In this document: in pieces, positions 1-12,571 of the stretch
Numbering within the stretch: position 1 is the first letter of the stretch
Layout: each line of letters starts with the position of its first letter
Assembly (NCBI GenBank): GCA_008638375.1
Contig: CM018048.1
Span: 6,469,089-6,533,088 of the forward strand
Direction: 5' to 3'
DNA from: Nyssa sinensis
Lineage: Eukaryota; Streptophyta; Magnoliopsida; Cornales; Nyssaceae
Length of the DNA: 64,000 bases
The notes under the pieces: generated by a model
Database searches by the model: none
What the model was told of the DNA's origin: nothing
Seen by the model: the letters and a program-made list of their open reading frames with translations, nothing else
Made by a program: the position numbers and the translations under genes

Positions 1-447
1 AAAACTAGAATACAGAATCTAAATAAATGAAAGTTCGTCTTGCCATTTTCTCTTTCTGGAAACCCCAAAAAGAGGAAACATGTTCCCTTGTGTATTGTTT
101 TTCATTTCAGGTTTGAGGGCTTCTTGTGGATATTTATATTAGGTCGCTCTTTTATTAATTTCTTTTCATATATGCCATTAAATGGAAAAAAAAAAAAAAA
201 GCAGGGGAATCTACAGGGCAAAACCTGTTTCATTCCAAAACTATCAAACAGAAAGCAAGAGAGGGCAATAAATAAATAAGCAACCAGATCTGTTTGGGGA
301 CACATGCATTTGTAGGATGACAATTTTTACTAGTTATTATTAGCCTTTTATTTTATATAATCTGCGAACACAAATTGTTAGCGAGTGAGTCAAAGTTCGT
401 TAGAATCCAGACTGACTCTGTCAAAAAGCTGTGCGTGTGTGTATGTG

Positions 448-477
448 TGTGTGTGTATATATATATACACACACACG
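448..477. repeat. Palindromic (GT)n(TA)n(AC)n microsatellite
   Basis: A run of GT, then TA, then AC dinucleotides forms a perfect 30-base self-complementary palindrome that could extrude as a hairpin. It is a simple-sequence repeat with no coding content. Confidence 0.8.
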
Positions 478-704
478 TACAGACACCACTAGAAGATACC
501 AAAGTAGAAAAATGAGCATTATTGTTGATCAGTTTTTGAGAATTCCCCTTCGTCTCTCAACTTTCACTCTCTCTTTTCTTTATTTCCGTGTCTCGACTCT
601 CTGTGTATTTTTTTATTTATTTCTCCAATTAGATTATTCTTGCACGACATTGTGGCTAGTTTATAGCAATTTATGCGGTCCCACACAAAATTCTTAACTT
701 ATAA

Positions 705-1178
705 CCCTATGTTTGGATTGAAGAAATTGGAAAGAAAGGGAAGGGAAGAAGAAGGAATGAGAGTTTATATTATGTTTGTTTTAAAAATTAAGAAAAAACG
801 GAAGGGAGAGCTTAACTCTCATTTTAGTCATTTTGTTTTCTCTCCAAAAGTGGACGGAAATGGAAGGAAAGGAAAGAAAGATTTAATGAATTCTTTATAA
901 TACCAATATTATCTTTAAAATTATAAAAGCAAAATAAAAATGACACCTCTATCTTAAGGCATTCAAAGGGTATAATAATAAAATAATATAAAATCATTTC
1001 CTTTCCTTTCTCTCTTTTGTTATTCTCAAACAAGATAAAAGACTTTCCTTTTCTTTCCTTTCATTAGTTATCTAAACATAAAAGAGGGATTATCCTCTTC
1101 TCTTCTCTCCTCTCCTTTCTCTCATAACTAATACGTTTATTTCTTTTCCTTTCCCTCTTAGTTATCCAAACAAACTGT
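705..1178. repeat. Possible MITE with TTTGGAT / ATCCAAA ends
   Basis: The left edge reads TATGTTTGGATTGAAG and the right edge CTTAGTTATCCAAACAAAC, so short inverted termini face each other about 470 bases apart. The interior is purine-rich on the left and pyrimidine-rich on the right (GGAAAGGAAAG against CTTTCCTTTC), which suggests a foldback. No clear target duplication was found, so the call is tentative. Confidence 0.35.
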
Positions 1179-3709
1179 AAAGTTTTAAAGATAAAAGATT
1201 ACGTCCCCAAGGGACCCTTTACTGAAGGCACGCCAAAGGCGCGCTTGGTCTTGCACCATATGTGGTTGTTAGGGTTAGGGTGGGTTCCTTCCCTCCATAT
1301 CCAGAACCTTAAGTATCAGTGGTTGGCAGATGTAGCAAAGAAGCATCCATCAAGGTGATGTGGTATGTGGGAACTGCCACTCTTTACACTTGTCTTCTTT
1401 ACCATATTGTTCTCTTTTTCAATATTTTTCTCATGTTTGTTTGTTTTTTTTTTTTTTTTTTCCTGATTTATGGTGTTTATTTAATTGTCCTGTCTCAGAG
1501 CCTATGATTACTCTGTTTCTTGTTATGTATGGGCTTTTGTTGAGGGAGGCTTTGTCTTTTTGTACAGATTTTTCGTTTAGGCTCTAGTTACTAGCATCAT
1601 TGTGGATACTTCTAATGTCTTGTTTTCTTGAAGAGAGTTTTTTTTTGATAAGAAAATGCATAAATAAAAAGATGGGAAAGGGGCACAAGTAGTCTAAGAA
1701 TGGCAACGGGGTGGAGTGCCCCTTCTCTAATGCCGACCCCGACCTTGGTTATATTCATCGTTCCGTTTAGAGGTTTACCTTGACTCCAACCCCGTTTATA
1801 ATCTTCGACCATATCTCGCTCTGAACCTCGATATTTTTTTTTTCAAAATAAGTTTTAATTTTTTTTTGGTAAGTAAATTAAAAATTTATTACCAAAATAA
1901 CCATTATAAAAAAAAAATTAATGAGTGTGATATGAGAAATCTTAAAATTAATTTTATATAGTGTGATTTATTAATAAAACTAGTATACATAGAGATTTTT
2001 TAAAAAAAATGTATAAACGGGACGGGTTCGGGTTGGGGTGATCATCCCTCGACTCTCAACAGAGTTTTCAAAGCCTGATCCTAATCTCGTTTATGGACAT
2101 CTTATACCTGTCTTATTAGAGGCCAGACAAATTGCCATCCCTAGATAGAACCCGACCCAACCCATGTAGGTTTTCTTGAAGAGAGAGAATTTAATATAAT
2201 TAATTTTAGGAGTGCTATTCATTTTTAATATAAAAGTCTATTTCCCCTGATTATGTGTATGTGAATTGTGAAAGAGGGGGGGGGGGGGGGTTCACAACCC
2301 TTTATTTGTGAACTCGCTGGTTTATCTCTTCTCTAGTATTAATGTATAAGAAGCCAAGGGGAAACGGGTGGCAAAATTTAGTTCAACTATACCACCACTA
2401 CCAGTTCAACTAAATGAAATTCAATTTAGTTCTAACAATTCTTGGCGTCATTTCTCCTTGTCTCTTTCACCTTAACATGAGTTTTTCGGCAAGGCCATGG
2501 AATATTTAATGAGCTCTAACAATTTCAAGTAAAGTGGAACGGCAAGGAAAAGAGCCAAGTCACCTGTTTGTTTTGAAGGATAAATTATACTCATCTAACA
2601 CAAATTTCTAAACTTTCCAAAATTATTTTATTTTCCACTCCCCCTTTGTCATCTCCTCTTTATTTTCTTCATCTTCTCTTCTAAACTTTATCCACTTTAG
2701 GGTTCTTTGAAATTGATCTAAACAGATTTCAAAAAATATGAACAGATCTCATAAGATAGGAGCATTTTTTATTTAGAGATCATCTTTGATTTGTTTTGAT
2801 TTTGTGATTTGTATTTTGATTTGGTTGGAGTTCAAAGGTTCTTCCTATTTCAGTTGTTTGGATAAGAAGAAATCAAATTTTAAAATAAATCACCCCATTC
2901 CTCTGCTAGTTCTTCAGATTAGGAACACTTGGTATATACTGCAAATCAGCGATAGGGAGGCCGATGTGGTGGTGCATACTGAACACCTACTAGTTGGAGG
3001 TCGAACTGGGGCTTCCTGGGCTTGATGATGAGGACAACGAGGAGGATTAGGAGGACAACAAAGGACAACAAAGAGGAAGATAACAACAGCAACCTTTGAA
3101 TGAGGCTGATGAAGAAGGTGAGGAGTAATACGGTTGAGGCCTGCTGCGGGAGAAAGGAGTGGGTGGTCAACTGCAGTTGCAGAGGTGATCTTAGTAATGA
3201 CAAAAGTAAAGTCAAAATTTAAGAAAAAATAAGAGATAGTGTCATAAAAAATAGTTTGGTCAACTAACTGTTGACTCGCGGAGGGGAGCTGAAGCTGACA
3301 AAACTAAAGCTGAAGGAACATCCTTATAATTTTTCAGACCACAAGAGAAGCATGTGTAATACAACAAATCTTAAGAGAGGTCAGTATAATTTATCTTTTT
3401 TTTTTTTTTTTTTGTGTTCGAGCAATTTAAAGTTGGATGTGCAGTGTCAAGTACATACTATGATCACCTGCTGCAATTCTCCAGTTCAATCACCCAACAA
3501 AATAACATAGCAGCATATTCAGCTCATTCCATTTGCTATGATCAAGTCCAATAAAATAACCTAATAAACTTGGATTCCAGCATAAAGAATTGATAAAGGA
3601 TACTAGTACCAATTCAGAAGCTACCGATGTTCATAATTACTTGCTATTATTTTTCCAAATTTTCTTCCAACACACAAGTTAATAGGGAAGAGCACACAAT
3701 CTCACGACA

Positions 3710-6700
3710 TCAAGCATTAGCAGCAGCTTCTTCCTGCAGCTGTTTCACCTTGGTGATATAATCACTCATTGCTTCCTCCTTGGATTTTCCTGCCACAAAT
3801 AAGGTGAAAAGTAAACATCCAATTGATTTCAAGTTCATGGAAGACAAACATTTGCTGTCCCCATCCCCATAGATCAGATAAAAATATGTTTGATAACTAA
3901 ATATCACAGTACCTTCAACAGCTTTCCATGCATCCCATTTGGCCCTGTCCCTCATGTTGAAGATACCAGGACGGCCTGCAGATAAGATACGGTTAGCAAG
4001 ATAAGAAAATAAGTAACTGAAAAGAAATAACAAATGGTTAGTCAAAAGAAGCATTTAATGGGAGAAAGATACTAACTGGTGTCCACTGGTCCAATAGTGG
4101 CTTGCTTGAACAGTCCATACAAAATAAGCTTGTTTTCATTGGTAGTGTTCTCAGGAAGGGTCTTAGCCTTCTCAGCATACTCCTCAAATTCCTCCTGCAG
4201 GTCCCATGAAGCCCGAGATCAATAATGTTATGTTAGTGGCATGGCGTGTCTAAACTTGTAGGAACTAAAATGCATACAATGTTTTGTATAGAGAGCATCG
4301 GTGCTCCAATTTTAGGATAAAAAATGAAGAAGAAAAACCGTTAGAAAAAATCCTTCTCTTGTTGAAACTTAAAATTTCAATAGTGAATTTCTAGACTCCA
4401 ACTAAGAAAAAATAGTCCCTGTTACCACTGCTTATTTGCTAATTATGAGCAGACAATCCTTTGTAAAAATCCTTGTTGAGTTATACAGATCAATAGTGTC
4501 ATAGCTTCGATCTACAATCTCATTACAGAATTTCATAGTTCTCTCGTATGTGAAAGAAGAGAAGGTGGGCCTTACAATCCGTTTTATGATTTTGGAAGCT
4601 CCATCAGTTGACAAGGAAGTCAGAACAGCTTCTTTAAATAGCTTAAGTCAGCACATATCAGCACCAAAAAAAAATATTGCACTCATTCGTATTTAGCAAA
4701 TCATTAGTATTTTCAGTTTGTACAAATATACAAGATTTTATTAAAGGAGAAGAAAAGGAGGTCTCTTATAAACGTCTTTTCAATTATTTTCAGAATAAAA
4801 GGTGACCTTTAACCAGCATTCGAACTTCACACCAATTTTTCTACTACAGTGAAGATTAATTGAAGAAGAAATTACAGAAACCTTCGAAATCATATTTTTT
4901 TCTCTTTACTCTGACCTGCTGTCTCTTCTAGCACAAATTTGAGATGGTAATTATCCCAGAGAATACTAATGTGTTCACATGTTCTACAAATAATACATAG
5001 CAGGACAGTTGAGCCAGATAGAAACATGCATACATGTGAATACCTACATATATCAATAAAGGTACAGGAAAAATTAATCTTAATCGAACCTCTATGTAAA
5101 AAAGGCCCCACATAGTGGCAAAACCACTACATAATTCTGGAAATCTAAATTCACCCATCTAATTTCACTAAATTACTTTCAGCCTCTGGAATCCACACAA
5201 AGTCTATTTGTACTGAGTTACCTTTCCTGCCAATTCTTCACACTTGCCACGGGCTGTTGAGGTCAACATGCAAATCAACCGACTTGCAAAACTCAACATG
5301 TTTCCATGGACCCAATAGACCTTACACTGTCCACTAAGAGAAGTCATAAAAATTCTAACACATTACTTAATTACCTCAAACAAAAGATCCCGCTTGCCAG
5401 TCCCTATAAACTTGTGTTTGGAGGATCATCTCATTTGATGAGTTTATTAGAAGCTGAATCATTCCAGTCTCAAAGTGGTAATCCCGCAAGTTAAAGTAAA
5501 TGTAGTTCAAAATCAACCACTAAGAAAAGTACAATATAACTAGGGGAGAGCTATTCACACTCACCCTTCAACAATTGCACTCCAAAAGTATATTCTTCAA
5601 ATGATTGAAAGTACACGTTTTGGGAGTGCAGTTGTTGAATGGGGAGCGGGAATAGGGAATAGCTCACCCCTAACTAAGTGGTTAAAATCTGTGGCCTTTA
5701 CAATGATTAGGCAAAAGGACATGTCCAACTCCTAAGAGTCCTTGATATTGACCAAAACACACGCGCGCACACTCACGGATATTTGTATATGTTGTGAAAC
5801 ATGTATAGAGACATTAGAGATCAGAATAGAACTACAAATGATGAGGGAATTGTTCAAGCTGGACTTTGTAGGAAATATCTAACAGAGAAGCCTTGACAAC
5901 AAGACAGTAAAAGAAACATAAACAAAAATGTGGAACTCTTAAAGGGTATTCAGATCAAATAACCAAAAGATGATCTAACTTATGCCTTCTCAAAAAACTG
6001 AGGCATATATTCAAAGGTTAAAAGAAATTGAATAAACCATATGAACAATGGTATGGTAAATGAGGAATCATGAGGTACGCAACTCAGATATTCAACCATT
6101 ACATCAAATGGCCAAAACTGACTGTTGGTCTCTGAAGCACAGGCATAGACACAGTGAGACACATGCACTTACACAAAAAGTATGGCATAGACATTTATAT
6201 TTAAAAATTATATTATAAACCATGAACATTACTTTATTAGTAAATCTATTTTTTCATGGTTGTAACATGAAATTTATAACTTAATGAACCCACTCCTTTG
6301 AATAAAACTTTCCCAAGAATTACTTTTGTTTTTTCAAATATTGTCAAACTTTTTATAAATTTTATATAAACCTCTAATATGATTTTCCTTATAACTATAC
6401 TACTACTTTCCCATACTAATGTAATACCCAAAGTCCATGGTCTATAAGTCACAAATTGCAAGTGTTGAAGAAGTGTTGGCCACATGTCAGACATGAAGAA
6501 TTTAGTTGTGTCTGACATGTTTCTGCAAGTGTTTGAAAAGTGCTTGTGTCCAACGTGGACTAGACTCCTTACAAGTGTATGTGCTTCTTAGGTGTTGGTC
6601 TTGACAATACAACGCATTGGGAGGGATAGATTGAATAAAAGCCTAACCTACAACATCAATAGAAGCATAATATGTGCTTCTTGGGCATTGTTATTGGGAA

Positions 6701-8599
6701 GCAGTACACTAGACACAGCCCCAACCTCTAGTATAATTTGCACGTAGAGGTTGGCTTCAAACTGAAACTCACATTCTCAAGCTTAACAGTATGAACTTTT
6801 AACTGTCCACAAAGCAAATGGCCCCTCCTCATTAACCATTAAATTCTAACTGCAAGTAATAACAAAAGTCTATAGATTTAGTGTCTAAGATAAATGTGCA
6901 AGCACACATATTTCTAAAATCAAACTTGTATAAACATCCATAATGGACTGAAAAACACTAGCTTATGTTAAAATAAAAGGTAGGAATATTGCATAGAAAG
7001 CAGTTAAACCACCTTTTATTAGAAGCACTCACACACAAAAGGCTTACTCTATATTACACACAAGTAAACAACACTTGAGACTAACAATGTTATATTGTAA
7101 TTACACACAAGACACTTTATGCTCACTGACACTTATGGGACACAGCTTCTTACTAAGACAATTACAATCAAGTACTTGACTCATACCAAGACAATTGTTT
7201 TTACTCAATGACAACTCTTACGTAGGACCTAGACTTGACTTACTCAGTGATGGAATCATGAAGGCTATTTACACTAGCTGGAGTCGGTAATAACATAGCT
7301 TCTAGCCACACATTGAGTCGGCAACATAGGGAGGCAAGTGATAACATTCTAGAGAGAAATAAAAACTAGAGAAAGAATGAGATTTGTACAAAATTCTAGA
7401 GACACTATTGCCTCTCAACAAGGAACACACCTAAATATATTTTTGGTTATGACACTATGACTCAAGGTTATTCACTCAGGGACATCTTCAGCAGAGCCAG
7501 ACTCAGACACAAATTTGAGTCAAAAACTCTATAAAAAAAAAAAATGCTCTCTAGTAGACTCAAACCATAGCAAATTTATTTTTACTCAAACTTAAATCAG
7601 ATCAGTGCAATATTATTCACATACTCAAAATCAATGTTCAAAGCAAATTTAAAACATTTTGGGACATGATGGGAATTATTTTGGGACCAAGTGGGAATTT
7701 TTTTAAAAAAGAAGAAGATTTGAGCAAAAACTATAGGACTGTTGGTGAGTCTCAAACTCAAATGAAGATTTTACTCAAAACTGAGTACAAATTTGGGCTG
7801 GAGATGGTCTTATAATGAACATCTAACTAAATCACCTAACATTATTGCGGGTTAATAATTTTGTTTATTATCCAATACATACATACAAGAACGTGGCTAA
7901 CAATGTACATAGTACTATGAAGACAAGTTAATTCTTGTGATCTTCTGAAAACACGTAGTGACAAAGAAAGCCTTTTCGTTAAAACACGTAACATTATAGA
8001 CACCTATAAAGCTATAGTGATGCCCATGCACAACCATGATTGGAGGAGAAGCATTAAAAAATGATTAGCAAATATATCTCTCCCTTTATTTGGAACCCCA
8101 TAGATAACAAAGAGTAACATTGATCTGAAAAATTTTAAGACTTAGAGATACAGATCTGTAGAAAACAAAACAAAATGACATTCACAGATTCAACTATAGA
8201 CGATCACGTAAAACGAAGCTAAAACCCCAAGAGAAGCGAAATCAAAAGCCCTATTTTCTAACGCTTCAATGAGAGTTAGTGAGATCATTCATCCAGATTT
8301 GAATGGATTTCACCCATCAAATGAAAGGGGAAAAAAGATCTGAACTAATTACTAATGCAACCATCAAATAAACCAACGCCCCCCTCCAAAAAGTAAAGAA
8401 AAAATTGTATCCATTTGATTTCAGATTTTAACCAAACAAAGTACGAAGGAATAAAACAATAGATTGAAACGCAAACAGACTTAAAATTAAATCAACTCAC
8501 AAGCAGATATATATATATATATATATAACAGAAAATGAAGATTAAGAATCCAAAACCATTTGATTTAAATGAGTTTATTACTCGGACCTTCAAAGCCAT
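3710..8599 (-). CDS. ACBP6: Acyl-CoA-binding protein, small 10-kDa cytosolic type (ACBP6-like), four exons
   Basis: Small ACBPs bind long-chain acyl-CoA esters in the cytosol and carry them between plastid, ER and other pools. Coding exons on the minus strand are 8599-8588, 4194-4077, 3975-3913 and 3789-3710, all with GT-AG borders. Together they give 90 residues plus stop, close to the 92 of Arabidopsis ACBP6. Exon 1 encodes only MALK. Exon 2 carries the start of the ACB fold and the family signature LILYGLFKQATIGPVDT. Exon 3 gives SRPGIFNMRDRAKWDAW, the conserved ligand-binding segment. Exon 4 encodes the last helix, SDYITKVKQLQEEA. There are no transit peptide, membrane segment or ankyrin repeats, so it is the small soluble class. 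Intron 1 is 4.4 kb and carries two MITE-like elements. The frame is intact throughout. Confidence 0.95.
5541..5671. mobile_element. Foldback MITE in ACBP intron 1
   Basis: The ends are inverted copies: TAGGGGAGAGCTATTC on the left and GAATAGCTCACCCCTA on the right. The inner arms CAACAATTGCACTCCAAAA and TTTTGGGAGTGCAGTTGTTG pair as well. The whole 131-base unit therefore folds into one long hairpin with a short loop. AACTA-like bases flank both ends but are partly merged with the palindrome, so the exact duplication is unclear. Confidence 0.75.
7479..7811. mobile_element. Probable MITE in ACBP intron 1 (GGGACATCTTCAGC termini)
   Basis: The left end reads GGGACATCTTCAGCAGAGCC, and the right end read in reverse gives TAAGACCATCTCCAGCCC. 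These match at most positions as diverged terminal inverted repeats. Sub-terminal ACAAATTTGAGTC and its counterpart near 7780-7800 are also inverted. The interior is non-coding and AT-rich. Ends with CATCTCCAGC are common in plant PIF/Harbinger- or hAT-type MITEs; the superfamily is not decided here. Confidence 0.5.
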
Positions 8600-8685
8600 T
8601 TCTGTCTCTTTGAACTCCGAGGTCAGTCTCCGATCTGCTTCCCTTACACGCACTACAGTATTGTGATGCTGCTGTCCATACGGTG

Positions 8686-8693
8686 TTTAAATA
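8686..8693 (-). promoter_or_regulatory. TATA box of the ACBP gene
   Basis: On the minus strand the sequence reads TATTTAAA about 90 bases before the ATG at 8599. That implies a 5' UTR of roughly 60 bases. It is the only good TATA candidate in the leader. Confidence 0.6.
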
Positions 8694-8756
8694 GACAATT
8701 TGATTGCGAGACGAAATCTGAGTACTATCGTGTAAGCATATTCATTTTATTAATGT

Positions 8757-8765
8757 ACACGTGGC
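8757..8765. promoter_or_regulatory. G-box / ABRE-like element (ACACGTGGC) upstream of ACBP
   Basis: ACACGTGGC contains a perfect CACGTG core about 70 bases upstream of the TATA box. This is the usual distance for bZIP (ABF/ABI5-type) or bHLH binding. Control by abscisic acid, cold or light is an inference from the motif only. Confidence 0.45.
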
Positions 8766-8929
8766 GTGTACGTTTACCCTAGAACGGTAGGTTGTCTGTT
8801 CTGCTTGTCCAACCCAACGCTCAACTGTCTAGTGGGTCCAATTTTATTTTTGGAATACATTTTGGCTCTCCCCCCACCAAAATATTACAATTCAATGGCA
8901 TTTGGGTGACGAGGATGACAGTTCAGTGT

Positions 8930-9302
8930 TCAAATATGATTTTAAAACAGTGGTTTGAAAAATATGATTTGAATTTTTATTTTTCATTCTTTTTTTCAAG
9001 TAGAGAGATATTTTAGTAATTTTGTTCTCAAATTAATTTCTCCATTTTCATGATATTCACACCATAAACTAGAATATCTCTGTTTGAATTAAATTGTAAG
9101 TATTTGAATGAATGTATTTAAAACAGACTTAAATGATATTATAAAGTTTGGATTAATTGTTAAAAGTGTTGAATATGTTATTGTTTTCGAAACGAGAGTT
9201 TGAAAAAAGTTTAATTTTATACTTTTTCAAAACAGGAGTATAAACTTGGAAACGTTTAAATAAGTATTTTAAAAACGTCAAAACAAACATTCAAATATAT
9301 AA
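8930..9302 (+). repeat. Dispersed non-coding repeat, copy 1 (inverted partner at 41,985-42,290)
   Basis: The stretch beginning GAATGAATGTATTTAAAACA, followed by a GACTTAAATGATATTATA block, recurs on the opposite strand at about 42.0-42.3 kb. Similarity continues through GTTTCGAAAC-like segments to CATTCAAATAT. It looks like a non-autonomous transposon family. No clean terminal repeats or target duplications could be fixed. Confidence 0.5.
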
Positions 9303-10015
9303 AAAAAAAAAAATAATTCCGATTTAGATTTCGAAACTCCTATTTTGAAAACGCCACACCCATTACTAACGCCCATATAAATATTTTCAAATTTTTTATT
9401 TTTTCTTTACTTGTAGAATTTTTTAAAAATTAGAAATCAATCTACTAAAATGTTTTATATTTTCATCAAAACTCTATCGAAATTCTAGGACTTATAATTT
9501 CACATTTTTTTCCCTTGAATTTGCCCTTTGCTATCTAAACTAACCATCTCATCTCCAAAACACTACAATAGTGCAAGTTCCCTTTAGAACTCTTTAACCA
9601 TCTCATCTCTTTCCTTCCATTCTTTCTATCTTTTGCCCCCTTATTTGTTTATTTTTGTCTTCCCCATTCTCCTTTCCTTCTTCTTTTTTTCCCATTTGTT
9701 TATTTTTCCCTTTCTTCTTCTATATGCCATTAGAAGCTACAACGACATGTGTCTTTCACTTAGATTTTTTTCTTTCTTTCCTTTTTTGTTCTATATTGCA
9801 TTGCCAATGGGCATGATAGTAACTCCTACCTAAAGTCAACTCCAAACAATTTGAAATTTAAAACTATAATTTTAAATAAGATATTTTATATTTTTTAATA
9901 TTAATGTACATTTTTTTATTCAAAATAAAAAATTATTAATTAACTTTATACATTCAAGTTTTGTTAATTGTATTTTTTAATTAATGGTATGACTAATTCA
10001 CTTAATCTTGTGACA
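9303..10015. other. AT-rich intergenic sequence, no gene seen
   Basis: Long A/T runs and a CT-rich stretch near 9600-9760. The only open frame of any length (9633-9833) is Phe/Leu/Pro-rich low-complexity sequence. Confidence 0.6.
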
Positions 10016-10017
10016 TA

Positions 10018-10267
10018 CTCCCTCTGTCCCAAAATGAAAGACCCATTTGAGAATTCTAACTTTTTAAGAAGTATTATTTTATTATTTTAAAACTATTTAA
10101 ATTTTTCATATTGCCCTCATTTAATTGTAAATCATGTTTACATTAAGTGTAATAAATGGTAGTTTTGAAAATATATAAATTAAAAGTACGTTGATTTTTT
10201 AAATGAGACTCTTAAAATGGGACAGTCCAAAATAGAATAAAAGGCTCTTAGAATGGGATGGAGGGAG
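10018..10267. mobile_element. Stowaway MITE (Tc1/mariner type) with TA duplication
   Basis: The element begins CTCCCTCTGTCCCAAAATG and ends with the inverted counterpart CATTCTAAGAG...GGATGGAGGGAG. It is flanked on both sides by TA (10016-10017 and 10268-10269). CTCCCTCYGTCCC is the diagnostic Stowaway terminus, and 250 bases is a normal length. It has no coding capacity and would depend on a mariner-like transposase in trans. Confidence 0.9.
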
Positions 10268-10269
10268 TA

Positions 10270-11770
10270 CTAATTTATCTTAGGTAGAAATCTATAAATT
10301 TTAACAATAATACTACACTTCTCAAAAATTTATCTCAAATAACGTGACATTAATATGACATAATTACAATAACTGCATGATTTAAAGTATTGCCACATCA
10401 ATATCACTTACCAAATTTGTATCCCAAATTTTTATTTCAAGAGATGTGGCATTGATATGACTCAATCACATTAATTACATGATTTAAAGTAATATTAATA
10501 ATACAGTAACACATAAATGACACATCATTTGGGATAAAAAATTTAAAAAGTATAGTATTACTTAATTTTAATTTTAATTTTAATATATTTTTTTTGTAAA
10601 ATCAATTGTTATACGTATTTTTATTTTAGTTTTAATTTTAATTTTTCACGTTTTTTAAATTATAAGGGTCCTTTTATTTATAAAACAATAGGTTTTTTAG
10701 ACTACAAATTCTATAATTTTTTTATAAAATTATTACAACAAATTGTAATAATGTTATAATATCATAGATATAGTTGCTAAATAAAATTTTAATAATAAAT
10801 CTTTTTACATAGTTTAACAAGTTGACTTATATAAAAAGAGTAATAATATCCTTATCTTAATATTTTACCAAAAAAATTTATTTACTGACGTAACTGCTTT
10901 TGATACTAGTGAATTCAGTCTCTTAGTGCTAGTCATGTTAGGTGAGTCCAAGAGACTTAATCGACGAGTACCCGCATATACCAAGAGACTTAATTGACTA
11001 GCACTCAAATAGCCACATCAACAGATAAAAAAATTTAAAAAACTTTTATGGTATAAATAGCATTACTAATATAAAAATTTCCCAAACTTAAGAGGACTTA
11101 GAGTTTTATAATTCTACTTAGAGTTTTAAATTCTTATTCACACACACACATGGATCCACATGATGGCTGGGGGGCATTTACAAAATTTGTTTTTTAACCA
11201 CTATTTTTCTATATTAATTTTTTGAAAAGTTAAGAGTTGTCTCTCTAAGTTTTATGCATTTATGTAAGACCCTTTTAATTTTAATTTTTATATATTTCCT
11301 TTTTTGTTTTATGTTCTTTCAAGTCACTGAAAATTAGAGCATATTTTAATAAGATTGGGACCAAACAGCTAGCAAGCGGCAACAGAGACGTCCTTGCTTG
11401 GGCCAGCCCATTGTCATACCGACTTTGATTTTTCAAACAGTTTTGAAATCACTAGGTACGGTGATGAAGTTTTGATTAAGTGAATGTTTGGTTTAGTTTA
11501 ATGGATTTTAAAATGGGTGTTTTTAAGTTTAAAATGAGTTTTTTTAATAAATTAGGTATTTAATCTGGTTTATGAATTGTGATTTTTAAAACTGTAATAA
11601 GTTTAAAACAGATAATCTTAAGTTGTTGGGAGAGATTTTTTTAAGCTGCACATTTCTACCATTCATTTAATACAGACATTTCTTCTTTGCCTCATTATGC
11701 TTCTTCATATTTTAAATAAAATTAATAATTCTCATAAATGATCAAAATGAGGAAGGAAAAAAAAGAAATA
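10270..11770. other. AT-rich spacer left of the Gypsy element
   Basis: No coding signal. A repeat around 10,300-10,560 shares the motif CATTAATTACATGATTTAA with the hairpin region near 38.93 kb, so both may belong to one MITE family. The rest is low-complexity A/T sequence. Confidence 0.5.
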
Positions 11771-11775
11771 CTTAC

Positions 11776-11875
11776 TGATATACCACAAACAGATACACCA
11801 ATCACCTTGAGACACGTGTGCATACGGAGTTAACAAATCTCGATCATACAAAACAGCAACTAGCCTTCAGGGCAT

Positions 11876-11913
<38 letters not shown>

Positions 11914-12495
11914 TACAGAGCTGATAATCTCGATTATACAGAACAGTGACTAGCCTTCAGGACGTTCTCATATATATATATATATATATATATATCATTC
12001 AGAGCCGATAAACTCTGTCATACAGTGCAGGTGAAGCCTTCAAGGCATTCTCATGCACATCTCTCCCAGACCTTATGTCCTGGGCAATATTTAATCAGCA
12101 CCTCATACGACTCCGACCTTATGGTTTCTTTAATAACTGCTAAGCAGGGAATAAGGAAACAGTATTCAACACGGAAACTACTATCTATGATTATCTCCAT
12201 CTACGACTTAATACTCTACAAGGTAACTGCAATCTCCGATGATCAAATCCCTATATTTATGGCATCGAATCCTAATCAACTTAGGAAGGCCACGACTTAT
12301 AAATTAAACCCTAGAGGTACGCTTTATTTTTATGCTCATTCTTTGGCTTTCAATACAGTCTTACAATTCCTTTTACTTACTAAAGCATCGGAGCGGCTAC
12401 CGCCGGAGCCAATCCGGTGGACCTCTGATCATCTTTCTGAGTGTTCTACAGGTCACGGAGCCCTCACTTATTGCGAGTCAAAAAGTGCAGCATCA
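11776..12495 (+). repeat. 5' LTR of the Tat element
   Basis: 720 bases, TG...CA, nearly identical to 26267-26954. The U3 part contains three degenerate units ending CCTTCAGGGCATTCTC-like, the first two followed by (AT)n tracts. A TATAAA lies at 12298-12303, followed by AAACCCTAG, a telo-box-like motif. The longer AT tracts in this copy explain its extra length over the 3' LTR. Confidence 0.95.
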
Positions 12496-12498
12496 GTT

Positions 12499-12516
12499 TG
12501 GCGCCGTCTGTGGGAA
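12499..12516 (+). other. Primer binding site of the Tat element
   Basis: TGGCGCCGTCTGTGGGAA begins three bases after the 5' LTR. TGGCGCCGT-type sites are common in plant Tat and Athila elements, and the first bases match the 3' end of an Asp-type tRNA. The primer identity is inferred. Confidence 0.7.
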
Positions 12517-12571
12517 TCGACTAATCTCCAAGCGCTCTATTCATAAACTCATCTCTTTCCACCGAAAAACC

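Larger units (their letters stand above)
1..3709. other. Gene-free AT-rich spacer
   Basis: No convincing coding exon is visible on either strand. The stretch holds a GT/TA/AC palindromic microsatellite near 448, a possible MITE at 705-1178, and homopolymer tracts including a G run near 2277-2290. The small open frames here are low-complexity (Lys/Phe/Leu-rich). The leucine-rich minus frame at 2946-3215 is the complement of GA-rich sequence. The 3' UTR of the acyl-CoA-binding protein gene should lie in the last few hundred bases. Confidence 0.6.

Noticed and set aside
3020..3130. Asp/Glu-rich plus-strand coding-like patch (GACAACGAGGAGGAT)
   Set aside because: Stops in every frame and no upstream domain; treated as low-complexity sequence.
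2946..3215. Leucine/serine-rich minus-strand frame resembling a membrane protein
   Set aside because: It is the complement of GGACAACAA/GAGGA-rich low-complexity sequence and has no start context or homology that I recognise.
12025..12546. 173-codon open frame at the 5' edge of the Tat element
   Set aside because: It lies almost wholly in the LTR (U3/R/U5) and recurs, partly broken, in the 3' LTR; no family resemblance.
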